Source: Moringa oleifera
Lineage: Eukaryota; Streptophyta; Magnoliopsida; Brassicales; Moringaceae
Reading direction: 5' to 3'
DNA length: 64,000 nt
Assembly: GCA_021397835.1 (NCBI GenBank)
Contig: JAJFZO010000022.1
Location: 1-64,000, forward strand
Below, one piece after another: positions 62,207 to 64,000 of the stretch. Each line of letters opens with the position of its first letter. Position 1 is the first letter of the stretch. The position numbers and the translations under genes were made by a program. The notes under the pieces are model-generated. The model was not told where the DNA came from. It saw only the letters and a program-made list of their open reading frames with translations, and did no database searches.

Positions 62207-64000
62207 ATTTATGAAAAATCCTATTTTGATACATTTCTTTATGAATATTAATATCTCTTTAAAATCTTAAAATGGATAAAGGCTTGATAGCCAAACCATT
62301 AAAAACCTTGTATTTTATTATTTTGTATTCAATTTTTAATATTGACCTTTTAGCCATTCCATTTAAATCATTTTCAAGCTAAAAGGTGAAATATGTTTTA
62401 TGCATCAAAAAGAGCTTATTGATTTTACTACTCATTTTTTGTAATTTTCTCTGTAAAATAACTGATCAAGAAGTGTTCAAGATAGTTGACTCGATGTTGT
62501 TGAATTGCAACATCCATCATACTTAACAAACAAACTAGAAGAAGGAGTTCACATGATGGCTGTCAAGAACTATAAAAAACCAACTTCTCAGATCAAGAGA
62601 GGCATAGCCCCACATACAGACCATACCATCACCATTATCCATATATAAGGTACTCATGACTAGCATATCATAGACCTTGTTAATAGTTCCTACAAACTTC
62701 TATTAAAAATTAAAGGGTCTATAGAAGTTTTTATTGGTAACCATCTTGCAGTGATGAGCAATAGCATTTAAAAGGGTGTGTTACACTAAACAATGCCAAA
62801 AATTGAGAAAATAAGGCTCTTTATTGCTAGTTTGCTAGCTTTTCTAATGGATGAGCTAATGGAGCCTGCTAAAAAACTAGTAGATTTCACGCGAAGGCAT
62901 ATAAGGGAAGCAATTTAGCAAATTTCATCAAGCATCTTACTTCTAAGCTGAATAAAACCTACCTTCAAACTCTTAAAATTCAAAGTTAAGAGTTTATGAA
63001 AATTGTCAAACTTTCTTTCTTTCCTTTGAGATTTAGAGTGCCTTATGAATAAATAAAAGCACTTTGAAATAAGTATTTAATTTTGAGTTTGTCCTTAAAA
63101 GATATATGGATTTGATGGTTTTTGTATCGTTAAGTATAAAAAAATTTTTAGTAGTAGTAATATATATATATATATATATATAATTTTTCTATGCAAATAT
63201 GTCTACGTAACAATTGTAATTACATTTATTATTGTGAGATCACTTGATTAAGATATAAATGAGAAGATTCGAATATTAACATTTACAACAAATTATTTTA
63301 CATTATGATAATTAAATGATATTGGATCAAATCTGGTTTTCATAAATAAAACAAATATATAAAAGTTAATAACTATAGTGTTGGTCAAAAGAAATCAAAG
63401 TTTGCATCATGTAAACCTAAATAGTTACTCCACTAAACAACTTAGCTTATCTTTTCATCAAAACTCTTGTATCTAACTCAATTTCATCTCCATCTCCATC
63501 TCCATCTTCATTTATTAAACTATTCCTCATTTTTACCTATTCTCTTTTATCGAATACCCACCACTCCCTCTTTTATCCGATTAAATGATTAAATCAGAAT
63601 TTTCATTCCATGTAATTGATTAATGGAATTGATAAATCGGTTGGATAAACTTTGATGCATTCTGAATATATAAAATTTAAATAAATTCAAGCAAGATGTA
63701 ACATAAAACAACAAATATCAAAAAAATAAAAAACAAAAATGTGTTAATAATTCTTTATTTTTAGCTTATTTTGTTATATGTACATATTTTTAAAAATTAA
63801 ATTATTAAATCCACTTTGACCAAGGCCAAAGCTTGGCTCAACCTTGTGAACTCAAGGTTTAAGTCAATCCGCAACAAAACCCCACGGACCTTTTATAAAA
63901 TGGATCAAATGGGCCTATTCATCTGAAAAACATATGACTTAGTGACATACTTGTAAGCATTATTTATCAAAATACATTTACAGGTTATCTTATTAAACTT
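62207..64000. other. A+T-rich end of the window
   Basis: No gene recognised. It contains an (AT)n run at 63160-63182 and three CATCTC units at about 63485-63507. Confidence 0.4.
63160..63182. repeat. (AT)n microsatellite
   Basis: Uninterrupted AT alternation of about 11 units. Confidence 0.9.

Overview
This window looks like nuclear DNA of a dicot plant. It is about two thirds A+T, has genes with short GT-AG introns, and is packed with decayed plant transposons (MULE, CACTA, Ty3 with long LTRs, Ty1-copia, L1-type LINE). I cannot fix the species; a woody eudicot such as grapevine would fit but this is not shown. No prokaryotic features, CRISPR arrays, rRNA or tRNA genes were recognised.

Layout. 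1-3.7 kb: a broken MULE transposase gene (minus strand). 3.7-20.6 kb: a nested transposon block. Two similar LTRs (3723-4228, 20072-20648) bracket a Ty3-type element with an antisense accessory ORF. A CACTA element (about 4604-17236) sits inside it. Inside the CACTA lie two long-LTR Tat/Ogre-like pieces arranged head to head (5740-8710 minus, 8711-14990 plus). 20.6-22.2 kb: A+T-rich spacer with old MITE-like sequence. 22.2-48.7 kb: the gene-bearing part. 48.8-62 kb: transposons again, namely an L1-type LINE (minus), a 5'-LTR-plus-gag copia fragment (minus), and a copia RNase H relic (plus). 62-64 kb: A+T-rich, nothing recognised.

Five genes are well supported, and I worked out the exons of each by splice phase. 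(1) An RGG-box mRNA-binding protein of the HABP4/SERBP1 family (7 exons, 360 aa, minus). (2) A single-exon PLS-DYW pentatricopeptide repeat protein predicted for mitochondrial RNA editing (679 aa, plus), divergent from gene 1. (3) A Rab1/RABD2 small GTPase (8 exons, 203 aa, minus). (4) A small single-pass membrane protein (two exons, 121 aa, plus). (5) A plastid-targeted FAD-dependent monooxygenase of the CTF2 type (6 exons, 452 aa, minus), convergent with gene 4. They form no pathway; each is an ordinary housekeeping or organelle gene. The pairing of genes 1 and 2 resembles the Arabidopsis At4g16830-At4g16835 neighbourhood, which suggests conserved gene order.

I did not find a convincing undescribed system. 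The most unusual structures are the head-to-head LTR palindrome, the internally deleted gag-integrase element, a 0.55-kb MITE with an 8-bp target duplication, and an in-frame, stop-free 102-nt intron in the monooxygenase gene.
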